NCBI GenBank assembly: GCA_023052935.1
Contig: CM041298.1
Coordinates: 112,087,977 to 112,151,976, forward strand
DNA length: 64,000 bases
Source: Piezodorus guildinii
Lineage: Eukaryota; Arthropoda; Insecta; Hemiptera; Pentatomidae
Direction: 5' to 3'
The notes under the pieces are model-generated. The model was not told the origin of the DNA. It did not search any database and saw nothing but the letters and a program-made list of their open reading frames with translations. A program made the translations under genes and the position numbers. This document shows positions 21,016 through 32,203 of this stretch, in pieces; position 1 is the stretch's first letter; every line of letters starts with the position of its first letter.

Positions 21016-22117
21016 GGAGTCACCTTAACTCGCTGTATAAATGGGTCACATGAGACCTCTTCGTGCCTAACCTGACGATGCTACTTAACTTTTGCTTATT
21101 CAGGTTCAATTATTATAGGGAACCTTAATGAGTACTTGGCATCGCACCTTTTTACGTCCCCTCCGAAGGGCGGCATAGCGAAGGATTAGTTAAACACCTA
21201 GGAACCCGAGATCTTTGGCATAGAAGGCTGTTATGCTAGCCACTAAACCACAGGTGACTCCTTATTAATTCGTAATTCTTGCCATTTAAAAACACGTATT
21301 CGTGATGTATTATCCATATGATAATAAACATTACCTTAAAATAAACAAATTCACAATTCTATATTGCATTCAACTAGTTTAAACAATAAAAATAATAACC
21401 GACTTTCATTACAACCCAGCGGACTCCTATTAGAATAACAATTAAATTATAAAGTTCCCATTATAAATCTAAAGCTGAAAAGAAGAAACGTAATAATTTA
21501 CACAAGTTAATTACCATTCGAAATCTTCCCTTAAAAGTTTCTGAATGAAATCGCGAAGCATGACATTCGCGATTGTCTTCGACAAACAAAAAGTGACACG
21601 AAGTTGACATGTCGAGAACCTTAACACTCACTATTTTAATCCCAGAGAAATCTGTCCCCAAGGAGCTATTTAGTGCTCTTGTTAATGAGTTTTCTCGACG
21701 CTATTATAATTTATGGCTAAGTTCCGAGACAACAATGGTTACGAGTTTCATGTTACTATTCAGTTTCTGAGGAGGATCCCTTGGAATTAATCAGACTCCT
21801 CAACTTCTGTCTCAAAGAGTGGCTATTCAGTATCGAGGTCTGTTAGTTGGCTTCTTAACAGGATATTTTCTTCATTTCTTCTATTCAATTCATCTTTTTA
21901 TGTTTCAAATCATATTTAAAGGGGTCACCTGTGGTGCAATGGCTAATATGACAGCCTTTTATGCCTAAGATCACGGGTTCAAACCAGGCAGATGATCCTA
22001 GGATTTTCAAAAGAGAGTAAAATGTCTATAGATGAGGAAGATGGATGGGGGGGGGGAGGGGGTGCGGTCATTAAATAGAAACAAACATTAAAACAAGGGC
22101 TATTTTAATTATGTGCC

Positions 22118-22150
22118 GACGTTTCGGCCTACATTGTGGGCCTTCATCAG
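22118..22150 (-). ncRNA. Hammerhead-ribozyme-like motif (minus)
   Basis: The mirror copy on the other strand: CTGATGA from 22150 to 22144, GAAAC at 22125-22121 and GTC at 22120-22118. The helix II loop differs slightly (CACAATGTA). Same caveats as the plus-strand motif. Confidence 0.6.
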
Positions 22151-22216
22151 GGTTGAATCTGAGACGGTGTCTAAAAAAGTCACTTCAGACATTCAGACAC
22201 CGTCTCAGAGTCGACC

Positions 22217-22249
22217 CTGATGAAGGCCCACATTGTAGGCCGAAACGTC
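22217..22249 (+). ncRNA. Hammerhead-ribozyme-like motif (plus)
   Basis: CTGATGA (22217-22223), a GGCC...GGCC helix II candidate (22225-22228 with 22238-22241), GAAAC (22242-22246) and GTC (22247-22249) are in hammerhead order. ACGT around the last elements is self-complementary, as in minimal stem-III hammerheads that act as dimers. Odd points: an extra A before helix II, and only weak helix I pairing (CC with GG). Confidence 0.6.
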
Positions 22250-22578
22250 GGCACATAATTAAAATAGCCCTTGTTTTAATGTGTTTTTCTATTTAATGAC
22301 CGCACCCCCCACCATCTTCCTCATCTAATTTCTCTGCGGTCAACAAAAACTCCATCATTATAAAATGTTTATAGTTATGCCGTCCTTCGGGGAAGGGGAC
22401 GTAATATGGTGGTCCCCCAAGCCTGAGTGTTGTCAAGCATTCGTAAAATATCCCTATGCTAATAATAATTATAAAAGTGGCGTTAAATGAATAAACAAAC
22501 AAGAAGGTAATGCTAGCTGAATAAAGGCGATTCCGTTACAATTTCACTTTGTTATATCAATAAACCGTAATCAACATA

Positions 22579-22660
22579 GAAGAAGAAGAAGATTTATTTA
22601 TTTACATAATATTTACAATGTACACTCAATACAAACATGTTTGGTTTCATGATTTCAGTT
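22579..22660 (-). mobile_element. Short LINE 3' end with GAA/TTC tail
   Basis: An 82-bp insertion with direct repeat AATCAACATA on both sides (22569-22578, 22661-22670). It starts with GAAGAAGAAGAA, so on the minus strand it ends in TTC repeats. The core TTACATAATATTTACAATGTA resembles 44045-44070. Confidence 0.7.
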
Positions 22661-22689
22661 AATCAACATAAGAGGCGCAAGAATACGTT

Positions 22690-23510
22690 GGCAGTGGTTA
22701 GGGATTGCAATCCGAAAAAACGGCGCACAGTCCAAAATATGACCGATTTAGGTGGACAAAATTCTAAAACTTGGCCTTTGGGATCCCAGATTACCGAAAA
22801 AAATATGAAAAAAAAAGACTAATTAATTTTTTGACACGATTGGCGATCGCACAGTGGTCTAACATCAAATTTATTTGCTAAAATCCCAGAATACGGGGGA
22901 AAAAATACAAAAAATTTAATTATGGCTCGGAGTTGCTAAAACCTGCTAATAGGTTAGAAAATTCTTGAAATTATAGATTGTAAAACTTTTGTTTCGGAAT
23001 GTTGTGTCTGAAAAAAATTATGTACCACCCACAACACAAAAAATCGCAAAAATTCTTTTTGCATAAACGAAAAAAATCCTTGGGGTAACTTGGGGGTTAT
23101 AGAGTTTTTCGTAATTAAATAGGAGCATACATTTACAAATTGGTAAATTAACTCTACAGGTAGATTGCAATGTATATTTAATAACGAGTTTGGAAATATA
23201 TTGTCTTACCTGTTTCAGCAATGTCCATTGTTAAGTAAAAGCATAGACTTTGAGCTAAACACACCTTGAACACAATAAATGACCATCGAATAAAGATAAT
23301 CCCACTGCCGGTTATTAGGCCCTTGTTTGAACAGGAATGATTCACTCATTTACTATTTATTTGTAAACACTGTACGAACGGAAATATTAGTATTACGGGT
23401 CTTGCCAACTAATAATAAAAAGGTGAAGCAATGGAAAATTCCAAACTTTTCACTTGACTTTTGTCCACCTAAATTGGTAATTTTACCTAGTGTGCGGCGT
23501 ATGTTTAAAA
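22690..23510. other. Possible degraded element with diverged inverted ends
   Basis: Left block 22710-22765 (GCGCACAGTCCAAAATATGACC, GATTTAGGTGGACAAAA, AAACTTGG) and right block 23435-23505 (CCAAACTTTTCACTTG, TTTTGTCCACCTAAATTGG, GTGTGCGGCG) are roughly inverted copies. The interior is AT-rich with no coding. Divergence is high and boundaries are unclear. Confidence 0.4.
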
Positions 23511-23911
23511 AAAGATGATTTATGTTTTTCATTTCTGCCGATTATTAACTATAATAATGAATAGACGTAATAAAATAAACATATTTTCATATTAATTGCA
23601 CTTTAAGTTACGATAAACTAAAACTCCAAAAGCTATAAACTCTAAATCGGTCAGAATGAGATTTTTTAAACATGACTGACACTTCATTTATGATAGGTTT
23701 TATAAACTTCCTATAATGAGTATAATTATAGTTAACTAACTCACTAACAGTTCAGCTTGGACTAACAAGCGAAGATATCTTAATTTTATCGTTCCTACCG
23801 GATCCGTCCGGATTGATGAGATTCCGATCGGATCCGGGCGGGATTGAGCATCATGGCGGATTGCAATCCCTGTGATGGGTTGATTTTATGTGTGGAATGT
23901 TAAATGCCTAT

Positions 23912-25110
23912 TTACTTTCACTTACTTATAAGTGAAATATATAGTAAGGGAAAGTATTGCGATCATGAAAAAACTCGAATTACAATTTTCAGCGGAAATA
24001 CACGTTTTAGGATCCTCTGGGCCCAAGTTGCGAAAAAGGTCTGTGTATGTGTGTCCGTATGTGTGTGTAGTAGGGAATGAAATTTCATGTTTTTTAGTTT
24101 GTGCCTGAGATGTTGAAGCAATTTTCTTTTATCAAAATCGACGAACCAGAAGAGACTATTTATAACATGCATTTTAAGCCTTTTTATAATTTTCTCAAAA
24201 ACGGCTCTAACCATTTTGATTAAACTCGCTATATCGATGTAAAATTTAATGGGCTTCAATTTAAAGTAGGTTTCATTCTGATTGACGAGGCTTAAACTGC
24301 CGATAGTTTATATTTTCTTCTCTAAGGTATTTTAATCTTGTAGAAACTATTAAAAAAAAATATATATTTCATGTAGTTAGAAATTGATAAAAAACGGCAA
24401 AATATATAAATTGGATAAATAAATGCCAATATTTTAATTTATTTTTCCGCTAGGGTACTTTAAATACTGTTAATTAAAAAAAAATTACTATATGATTTTG
24501 TTAACATTGATAAAAAACATAAGAATATATAAGTTGAACTATTAAAGGAGAAAAGAACAAACATAAATGTTAAGTGTAATTATTGTTCTTTTGAATATAC
24601 GAACAATAACATAGATTTATAATATATCGTTTGAAAGCTAAAGATTTAAGAAAAAATATTCTATAAACAAAATTGTAAAGTACAGAGACTAATGAAAATC
24701 ATAAAATTAATGTTGTCGAAGTATTACATAATTCATAATTTATTAAACTATGTTTACTGAACTCAATTAATGAAACTTAACCTAGGATCACTTGACTGGT
24801 CTAGCGTAACAGCTCCATGCAAATGGTCAACGTTCAAACCCGCAGTTCTAGATTTTTTAATTGAGAAAAAATCTTATTATACCTCTTCGAGGACTTTAAA
24901 GTGTCCGCCTGTGCGATCATACTCGTAAAGATCCTTCTAATAACCTGAAAGCAAAATTTAGACTCCACTTAGATCGTCGATAACCATAGTGCATAAAGTA
25001 CGTTAAATTAAATAAATCTTTAAAGTTATTTTATCTCAATGTATTTAAAAATTTAAATTGATTTAAACGGAGGTAAGTGAAAGTCGTGTGTTGCGCGCAC
25101 CAGATTTTTT
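23912..25110 (+). repeat. Family A copy with SINE-1 relic
   Basis: Full order from hairpin (TACTTTCACTTACTTATAAG...AGTAAGGGAAAGTA) to GGTAAGTGAAAGTCGTGTGT and TGCGCGCACCAGATTTTTT. The microsatellite is reduced to GTGTATGTGTGTCC. A diverged forward SINE-1 occupies about 24780-25018 (GGATCACTTGACTGGTCTAG, GTGCGATCATACTCGTAAAG, GTTAAATTAAATAAAT). Confidence 0.88.
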
Positions 25111-26067
25111 CTTTATCAATTAATACAATGCATTATTGAGAATGATGAACCTAAATAATTCCAAAAATTAATTACGAACCAGTGACTTTCATGAATATTA
25201 TATATAGTTGTAAATATCCAATACACTTTACAAGTAGCCATTAACAATGATGTGATGGTACAACACACTTCTTTCAAAGGGAACATTTTTAGCCACTCAG
25301 GGCAACCCCCGCTTCTGGGAAATGTCTGCTCCCACCAACCCCAAGCGACTATCAGAGAATCCAATTATAGGTCAAATAAAATGGAGGTAGAAAATGAATT
25401 TTATTTTCTTTATTTGAATATTTATTATATATATACTATATTGTTATGTATTGAGGATACTGAGAGATGGAAATTCTTTATTAGATTACTATTATAAAAG
25501 TTAATAAGACTTTGTCGGCAAAATATCAGATGGCGTTTACCTTAATCCATGGGGACCCCAGCGATACCTCGGGAAACATACTAAGACAAAGGACCTCCAG
25601 CTTGGGACACTACCCATATCCGAGGCGACGACAATGAGAAGAAAATTCGAAAAAAGTCAGTCTAATTCTATCCTCAAGATGAGGGCAGTGGAACCATGAG
25701 AGTTGAAATCCAGTAAGAGAACAGTCGAGGTCCATCCTCAAGTAGAAGCGATGTCCGTCTGGGGGTCAGAGAGAGCAGCTGAAAATCTAAGAGCCAAGAA
25801 CTGATTCCACCTTCGCCAACCGACTAAGTGTTTTAAAGGTATTTCTTTTTGTAATATTGTATGGCAAAGGTAGTAGTGAAAATGTCCCTCAGTATTCTCA
25901 ATCAAAATTCTAAGCGATGTATTAATATAATAGATATGTGTAAGTTAATAATTATAATAATGTTTTAATTGAGTCTTGTTTACTTTAATCTTTAATCCAT
26001 GCAAGCCATCTATTGGATTGGTAAACACGATACCTTTGTAAAGGAAATCTAATAGTATCATTAAATA
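25111..26067. other. Mostly unassigned; possible retroelement fragment at 25500-25870
   Basis: 25500-25870 is less AT-rich, with no long ORF in the frames I read (stops in all), and might be a non-coding retroelement part. The small ORFs at 25116-25364 and 25252-25497 overlap on opposite strands and show nothing recognisable. Confidence 0.35.
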
Positions 26068-26069
26068 TA

Positions 26070-26912
26070 TTGGGTTGTTTTACATAAAATGTCCGTTTTT
26101 ATAGTTTCTGAAATACATAAAGGATTTTGCAGGTCTCTGTGGTTTCCTTCCGAATGTTTACATATTTAAAGTAAACAGTTACTAATAATCTACCTTTGTA
26201 TTATAAACATTAGCTTCCCAATCAATTACCCACTTTTTAGTATACCTCCAAATATGAACATGGAAACACGCGATTTTCGAGTAATATTTTTGTACGAGTT
26301 TAAACTCGGCCATTCAGCAGCTGAGGCCGCTAGAAATATTTGCAAGACGTTTGGGGAAGGGAGTGTTAATGAACGGACCATTCGCCGTTTGTTTGCTAAA
26401 TTTCAGCTGGGGTACCGACTTGGAAAACTTATCCCGAGGAAGACCTCCGTCCGTAATAGACAACGATGTCCTCAAACAACAGTAGAAGGAAACCCCTACC
26501 AAACAGTTAAACGACTCTCAGCAAACTAAATGCAAGTGCATCTACCGTTTCCAGACATTTGAAGTGTATTGGTAAGCTCGATAGATGGGTACCTCATGAT
26601 CTCACTGAGCGGCATGTTTCAAAACATACCGTGCAAAAATTGAAAGAACTGGCTACGAAGTTCTTCCGCACCCATCATATTCTCCCGACTTGTCTCCAAC
26701 AGATTACCACCTGTTCAGGAATTTAGAACAACTTCGTCAAAGGAAAACTTTTTGAAAATGATGATAAGTGAAAAGTGCGTTTTCAGATTTTGTTTCACTT
26801 CAAAGCTCAGAGTTTTTCAGTTCGGGGATAAAAAGTTGGTGTCACGTGGGAAAAATGTGTAGGAGTAAAAGAAGGTTAAAAAAATCGGGACATTTCATGT
26901 GACACAACCCAA
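26070..26912 (+). pseudogene. Internally deleted cecropia-type mariner, copy 1
   Basis: 843 bp between TA duplications (26068-26069, 26913-26914), with inverted ends TTGGGTTGTTTTACATAAAA and CATTTCATGTGACACAACCCAA. The ORF from 26254 encodes the mariner N-terminal DNA-binding region: FRVIFLYEFKLGHSAAEAARN, NERTIRRLFAKF and TVEGNPYQTVK. Downstream, shifted frames give SRHLKCIG, WVPHDLTER, then jump to HTVQKLKEL and SPDLSPTDYHLF-like C-terminal codons. The central catalytic region with the first two Asp of the DD34D triad is deleted. Non-autonomous, mobilisable only in trans if at all. Confidence 0.93.
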
Positions 26913-26919
26913 TAGTTTA

Positions 26920-27290
26920 TATATGGATTAAATTATAATTCACGCAGGGGTTATATATATTCTATGCCATTTAATGATACAAAATTAATACTAAAAAGCC
27001 GCGCAGAATTATTAAATTTAAATTATAAACCGTTTAGAACTGATATATGTCAACTATGCCCTCTTTATAATTTAAAATAAGTTGAAAATGTTAAGCACCT
27101 AATTGCCATCTGCCCTATAGTAAAACCATATAGAATCAAATTTTTAAATAGTGCAACGTTAACAGATAGTGAAGTCATTAATCTTTTAAACGGCTCTAAC
27201 TTGACTGTCCTAGTAAAATTTTTAAGAGAAGCGTTACGTTATAGAGCTTTTTTAGTTCAAGAATTTAATTATAATTAAGAAGGAAAAAAA
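26920..27290 (+). pseudogene. LINE 3' end with CCHC-type tail (copy of 49857 family)
   Basis: Interrupted frames read LNLNYKPFRTDICQLC, then VENVKHLIAICPIV and a NLLNGSNLTVL segment, paralleling LNYNRFWSNDNVICSLC, VENTFHFLATCPIL and NYLNGQNW at 49857-50465. One in-frame stop falls in the finger. It starts right after the mariner. Confidence 0.75.
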
Positions 27291-27619
27291 AGAAAAGAAA
27301 AAGAAAGACATTTTGTTGAAAAATTTTACTTTCGATATTTAAATAAGTAATTCCTATAGTTTATTTAAATTTACGTTTATAATTGATATTTTCTTTACTG
27401 ATCTGTTTATTAGTTTGATATGTGGTGTTATGATTCCTTTTTAATTATTTACTAATCTAAGTGTAACATTACAATTATTTCTTCATTTCTTTATTTCAAT
27501 TTATAATATTTGCAACTCTGCAGACGGGGTAATCCAAAGCAAGAATGTTTTTATTTTGTATTTATAGGAAAAAAAAAATTATTATATTAATAAACATTTT
27601 TATTAAAGAGATTCGTACT

Positions 27620-27865
27620 GTTTCTAGGCCAACGGCCGTGCAATGAGGTGATTCGGTCGAGATCACGCTCAGCCGCCAGGTTTTTCCCCCATTTTGCATA
27701 CCCACTTTAAAGAGGCTGGGTCTGCCCCAGGAGGGTCTCCATACCCTAGGATCGCCCCGCAGCTGAAATAACGGAATAAATAATATTCTGTCATAACCGG
27801 GACTCGAACCCAGGACCCAGAGCAGCAGACTAGCGCTCTATCCATTAGACCACTAGGCACGATGA
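27620..27865 (-). repeat. SINE-3, nearly complete
   Basis: Minus strand: tRNA-like head GTGCCTAGTGGTCTAATGGA and GGTTCGAGTCCCGGTTATG, body with TTCCGTTATTTCAGC, GGAGACCCTCCTGGGG and CTCTTTAAAGTGGGTATG, end GCACGGCCGTTGGCCTAGAA. It resembles a real tRNA only at the head; the acceptor stem does not close, so it is not a tRNA gene. Confidence 0.85.
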
Positions 27866-28394
27866 GAAAATGCCCATTGGCATCACTCCACTAAATTAAT
27901 AATAATGTTAGTTTATATATTTACAATAACTCACCATGTATGTAACTTATTTACAAAAACAACTTAATTATGATTCGGTGCGTAATATTGTTTATAAAAT
28001 CCTGCGTACTAAAAGGAAGAATATAACTGGCACGATCTTGTACGACGGTGGCAACATTTAACTCTTATAACTTACCTCTTTAGCAATAACATAAATTAGT
28101 AAGTTTATTTGCTTACAACAATTTTACATTAACTTGTATAATTTATTTTATTGCCTATTAACTTTTATAAAATACTGCGCTTTCCAACAGTATATTAGAC
28201 GTATATAACAACTTACATTACGGGAATAATTTGTTTATGGCTTGGTTACAGATAATTTATTTTTCCGTTTATAGAAAAGCTATAATGCAATGTATTTAGC
28301 TTTTTAGCTTTTAAACTTTCAAAAAATAATGCGATAAATTATATTAAAGTAAAAACAGTATCAAAATCCGTCCAGTGGTTTAGAAGGAAATCGC

Positions 28395-28960
28395 GTACGG
28401 ATTTTAACGAACTGAGTATAAAACTAAAATTTCATATTTTAAGAGCGAATATGCTTGAGATGTTACAGCATCATTTTCAACAAAATCGGCGAATCAGATG
28501 AGCCACTTTATACTATGCAAATATATAGTCACGAAATGTATTTCGATCGCGAAAATTTTTTGAATTCCAGAAAATCGACGGAAATACTCGTTTTTTTGGC
28601 CTCATCAGTCCAACTAACTAAGACCAGTAAAAAGGTCTCGGTGTGTGATAAGTCTAACTAGAAAAAAAAAAAAAAAAAATGTACAATACTGGAATTTCAT
28701 ATTCAAGACAACTATGTACGTGGGGATGTTAAAGCAACTTTTTTTTTTACCAAAATCGCCTGAACGGTAATATCATTTTATACTAGACATTTTACTTACA
28801 CCTTTTCACGATTTTCTGAAAACGATTTTGATTAAACTCCCTAAAACAATGTAAAATTTAATGGATTTTAATACCATGTAGGTTTAAATCTAATTGAAAT
28901 ATTTTGACAGAGCTTGTATGGCAATTTTTTTTATTTTTTTTAATAAGAAAAAAAAACATA
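28395..28960 (+). repeat. Family A, scrambled and diverged
   Basis: Recognisable blocks: CTAAAATTTCATATTTTAAG, GATGTTACAGCATCATTTTC, CACTTTATACTATGCA, a second start at TATATAGTCACG, GATCGCGAAAATTTTTTGAA, then ATGTAAAATTTAATGG. Order suggests two overlapping partial copies. Confidence 0.6.
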
Positions 28961-29019
28961 TTTTTTAGGAAAAATTTTAATATACCGCTGGAAAAATTGA
29001 AATTAACAAATTCCATACC

Positions 29020-29145
29020 CAAGGCAAGCCCCCGGCTGAATCAACAGAATAAATAATGTTCCGCCACAGCCGGGATTCGAAACAGGACCCGGAGAAGAGT
29101 AGACTGTTGCCCGACCCACTAGACCACGCCGCTACCGCAAAATTC
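29020..29145 (-). repeat. SINE-3, head half
   Basis: Minus strand keeps GCGGCGTGGTCTAGTGGGTC and ATCCCGGCTGTGGCGG plus the start of the body. Truncated near 29020. It lies within family A-like sequence. Confidence 0.75.
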
Positions 29146-29149
29146 ACTT

Positions 29150-29515
29150 CATATCCATTTTACACATTTGTACCAATTAATCCAGAACGGGAACGATAAT
29201 TTTAATTAAACTCGTTACATTAATGTGCAATTAATTTACCATGGGAATTTTATCCTCATTGTAACGGCCTGACAGGTTTAAAAGCTGTATTTTCAAAGCA
29301 ATTTCCTCTAAAATACCTTTTATTGTGGTTATTCCAAATAATTAATCCCCCATTACTGTTAGTAAAAATTCATACCTAAATATTAATCATGAATGAATAT
29401 GATAGTCGCACAAATCAGAATTTCTTCATGACAAATAAAAATAAAATACATATTTAGATGGTAGAAAAATATAGCACAATAAATCCTGAAGGTAAGCATT
29501 TACAATTAATTTATC
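29150..29515 (+). repeat. Family A, diverged internal part
   Basis: Blocks AATTTTAATTAAACTCGTTACATTAATGTG, GTAACGGCCTGACAGGTTTA and TTTCCTCTAAAATACCTTTTATT follow the family A order. No termini. Confidence 0.55.
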
Positions 29516-29519
29516 ATTT

Positions 29520-30350
29520 TAGACATTCACTTAACTCCGTTGTTAGAATCAATTGAAGAATTTTTAAAAACATTTAGAGAAAAAAATAAATTGTAAAAGA
29601 AATAATTAAAGTGTTTTATTAAATAATCTTATATTAACTAAAATAATCAGTTTTATCGGCTTTTCATCACTCTCTATTAACCTTTACATTTCCGTGTATT
29701 ATATAGTATTATTTTTGAAATCTTTAGCTATCCAACGGTATATCACACATCTATATTACTATTCTTGAGTTCAAAAACAACAAAATTGCAATAAAAAAAT
29801 ATGTTTGCACTTTTCTTCTTAAGATGTTTATCAAATTCGCTTAACTTCCATATTTATAATTTATTAGTCAATGCTAATAAGATTATGTGCCTATTTTTTT
29901 ATAAATCTACAAAATTGAAGGTTCTTTAGAAGAAGAATGTTTTAAATATCGGCATTTAAGCCCTATCAGACCATTTCAATCAGAATGAAACCTACATGAT
30001 ACTAAAGCCCATTAAATTTTACCTCCATATTAATTTTGAGATAATCGTAAAAAGGTATAAAATACATGGTATAAAGTGGCTCCTCTGGCGAGGTGATTTT
30101 GATGAAAAAGCTGCTGTTATATCTCAGGCATATAGTTGTCTGAAATATGAAATTTCAGTTTAGAACTATTTTAGTTCTAATTTTTAGTTTTTGCGCGAGA
30201 CCACATTCGAACACACACACAGATCTTTTTGCGGGACTAGTTCATTTGGACTCATGGGACCTTAAGACGTGTATTTCCGTTGAAAACTGGAATTTGAAAA
30301 TTTTCAATCGCAATACTTTCCTTTACTATACACTTCATATATAAGGACAA
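29520..30350 (-). repeat. Family A copy
   Basis: Order in reverse: ACTTAACTCCGTTGTTAGAATC near the start, TTTAGCTATCCAACGGTATA, TTTAAGCCCTATCAGACC, ACCTACATGATACTAAAGCCC, GGTATAAAGTGGCTCCTCTGG, a short CA tract, GATCTTTTTGCGGGACTAG, CAATCGCAATACTTTCC. The ORF 30147-30344 is a read-through of this repeat. Confidence 0.8.
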
Positions 30351-30510
30351 AGTAAAAGAGAAACATATACATATAATTATAAAATAAATTAGATATAATT
30401 AAGGGATTAGTGTAGATAGTAATTTTTTATGTTATATTTCTGAATAGACAATAAATGTTACCGTGCGTATTTTAACACGCAATAAAATATTTTATTTATT
30501 AGGACTATAT

Positions 30511-30922
30511 TTTAACTTTCACTAGCGTATATATATAATAACGGAACATATCACGATCGTGAAAATTTTCGGAAACGAGTTTTCACCGAATATAGACGTT
30601 TTTTAGTAGCCTGAGTATAAATGACCAAGTCCTGCAGAAAGTTCTGTCGGTGAGCGAGCACTTTGAAGTCCAGCTCAAAAACTAGAAGTTTTATAGATCT
30701 GAAATTTTAGAACCGTATATGCCTGAGATCTTACAGCATAATTTTCACTAATATCGACGAAGCAGAAGAGCCACACTATACTCTACATTTTGCAACTTTT
30801 TACGATTTTTGAAACGGCTTGCTGCAGAGAGATTTTGATCGAATTTCAGATTTAAGACAACTATACGTCCGAGATGTTACACAATCTTTATCATCAAAAT
30901 CAAAATCGGAAGATCTACTTTA
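30511..30922 (+). repeat. Family A, 5' part, interrupted by mariner
   Basis: Starts AACTTTCACTAGCGTATATATA, then CACGATCGTGAAAATTTTCG, GTCCTGCAGAAAGTTCTGTC and TTTTTACGATTTTTGAAACGG. A repeated block resumes at 30846 (AGATTTAAGACAACTATACG), then stops at the mariner at 30925. Confidence 0.7.
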
Positions 30923-30924
30923 TA

Positions 30925-31669
30925 TTGGGTTGTTTCACAAGAAATGTCCGTTTTCAAGGTAAAGGATTTTTATTAAAAATACGATATGATAATTTTATTC
31001 GAAGTATTTACCTTCTTTTTCTACACATTTTTCCCAACGTCACATCAACTGTTTTATCCCCGAACTGAAAAACTCTGAGCTTTGAAGTGAAACAAAATCT
31101 GAAAACGCACTTTTCACTTGATCATAATTTTCAAAATGTTATCCTTTGACGAAGTTGCCTAAATTCCTGAACAGGTGGTAATCTGTTGGAGACAAGTCGG
31201 GAGAATATGGTGGGTGCGGAAGAACTTTGTAGACCAGTTCTTTCAATTTTTGCACGGTATGTTTTGAAACATGGGGTCTTGCTGCCGCTCAGTGAGATCA
31301 TGAGGTACCCATGTATCGAGCTTTTTTTACTTTCCCAATACACTTTAAATGTCTGGAAACGGTAGATGCACTTGCATTTAGTTGTGCTGAGAGTCCTATA
31401 ACTGTTTGGTAGGGGTTTCCTTCTACTGTATGTTTGAGGACATCGTTGTCTATTACGGACGGAGGTCTTCATCGGGGCAAGTTTTCCAAGTCGGTATCCC
31501 CAGCTGAAAACAGCAAACCAATGGCGAATGGTCCGTTCATTGACATTCCCTTCCCCAAACGCCTTGCAAATATTTGTAGCGGCCTCAGCTGCTGAATGGC
31601 CGAGTGTAAACTCGTACAAAATATTACTCGAAAATCGCATGTTTCCATGTTCATATTTTATACACCCAA
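30925..31669 (-). pseudogene. Internally deleted mariner, copy 2
   Basis: 745 bp, TA on both sides (30923-30924, 31670-31671). Minus-strand coding from 31654 gives the N-terminal mariner region (SAAEAATNICKAFG, NERTIRHWF), WVPHDLTER-like codons, then the same jump as copy 1 into the C-terminal part (FRTHHILPTCLQQITTC in a shifted frame). About 165 bp between the 5' inverted end and the start codon is also missing: the end reads TTGGGTGTATAAAATATG. The catalytic centre is absent. Confidence 0.9.
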
Positions 31670-31718
31670 TAAATAATTATTCAATTATTTTATTTTTATC
31701 TTAAAATTATAGATTGAT

Positions 31719-31828
31719 GTGACTTTCACTTACCTACATTGCCGAAATCAATTTAAGAACTTTTACATAAATTTAAAATGTTTCAAGAACTATATTACGT
31801 TACAATGTAATGTTAACTATTAAATTTC
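31719..31828 (-). repeat. Family A 3' end fragment
   Basis: GACTTTCACTTACCTACATTG, CGAAATCAATTTAAGAACTTT and TTTCAAGAACTATATTACGT match the family A right end in reverse. The following Jockey fragment truncates it. Confidence 0.65.
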
Positions 31829-32203
31829 GTTTACGGAGTAGAACTTTGGGGCTCTACTAAACCATCAAATTCTTCCCGTATCCAATACCTACAATCCGAA
31901 ATTCTTCGTAAAATCCTCAATGCTCCTTACTTTGTAACAAATGAACTTATCCATAAAGACCTTAATATTCCGTATGTTGCTGATTTGTCCCAAACCAAAA
32001 ATCATTCTTCCCATGACAAACTTCATTCCCACTCTAATCCACTAGTTTCAATCCTTACTCCCACTTCAATTCCTGATAACCCTCCAAGGCGTCTGAAAAG
32101 ACGATGACACGAGACCTTCTAGTTTAGAGTATTTTTAGAGTGCTGCCGCTGGGGAGCTTCTCTTTCATGTCTATTTTCTTTTAGCCTATTTACTAGATGT
32201 GTT
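31829..32203 (+). pseudogene. Jockey-type LINE ORF2 C-terminus
   Basis: An open frame from about 31832 to a stop near 32107 reads YGVELWGSTKPSNSSRIQ, then ILRKILNAPYFVTNELIHKD and ends SIPDNPPRRLKRR. The same ending is seen at 48000-48260 and 54950-55200. This is the region after the RT thumb in Jockey-group ORF2. A UTR with AGAGTGCTGCCGCTGGGGAG and an AAT-repeat tail follow. 5'-truncated. Confidence 0.85.

Larger units (their letters stand above)
20008..21262 (-). repeat. SINE-1 split by LINE insertion
   Basis: The tail piece (GTTCGTTTGTTCATTTAACGTCATTTTAG, 20013-20041) is separated from the body and head (about 21030-21262: CTGACGATGCTAC, TTTTTACGTCCCCTCCGAAG, CCTAGGAACC, GCCACTAAACCACAGGTGAC) by about 1 kb of minus-strand LINE sequence. 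Confidence 0.75.
22031..22360. mobile_element. Penelope-like element remnant: inverted repeat with hammerhead cores
   Basis: 330 bp flanked by a 13-bp duplication TAAAATGTYTATA (22018-22030 and 22361-22373, one mismatch). Arms 22031-22172 and 22195-22325 are inverted copies around a 22-bp spacer. Each arm carries GCCGACGTTTCGGCC and CTTCATCAGG. Such CTGATGA...GAAAC hammerhead motifs are known from the terminal repeats (pLTRs) of Penelope-like retroelements. The unit therefore looks like two pLTR pieces in inverted arrangement. No RT or GIY-YIG sequence is present. Confidence 0.8.
21919..22500 (+). repeat. SINE-1 split by Penelope-like insertion
   Basis: The head (21919-22030: GTCACCTGTGGTGCAATGGC, ATCACGGGTTCAAACC, GATCCTAGGATTTTC) and the tail (22374-22500: ATGCCGTCCTTCGGGG, ACGTAATATGGTGGTCC, GCGTTAAATGAATAAACAAAC) are separated by the 330-bp inverted repeat. 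Confidence 0.85.
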
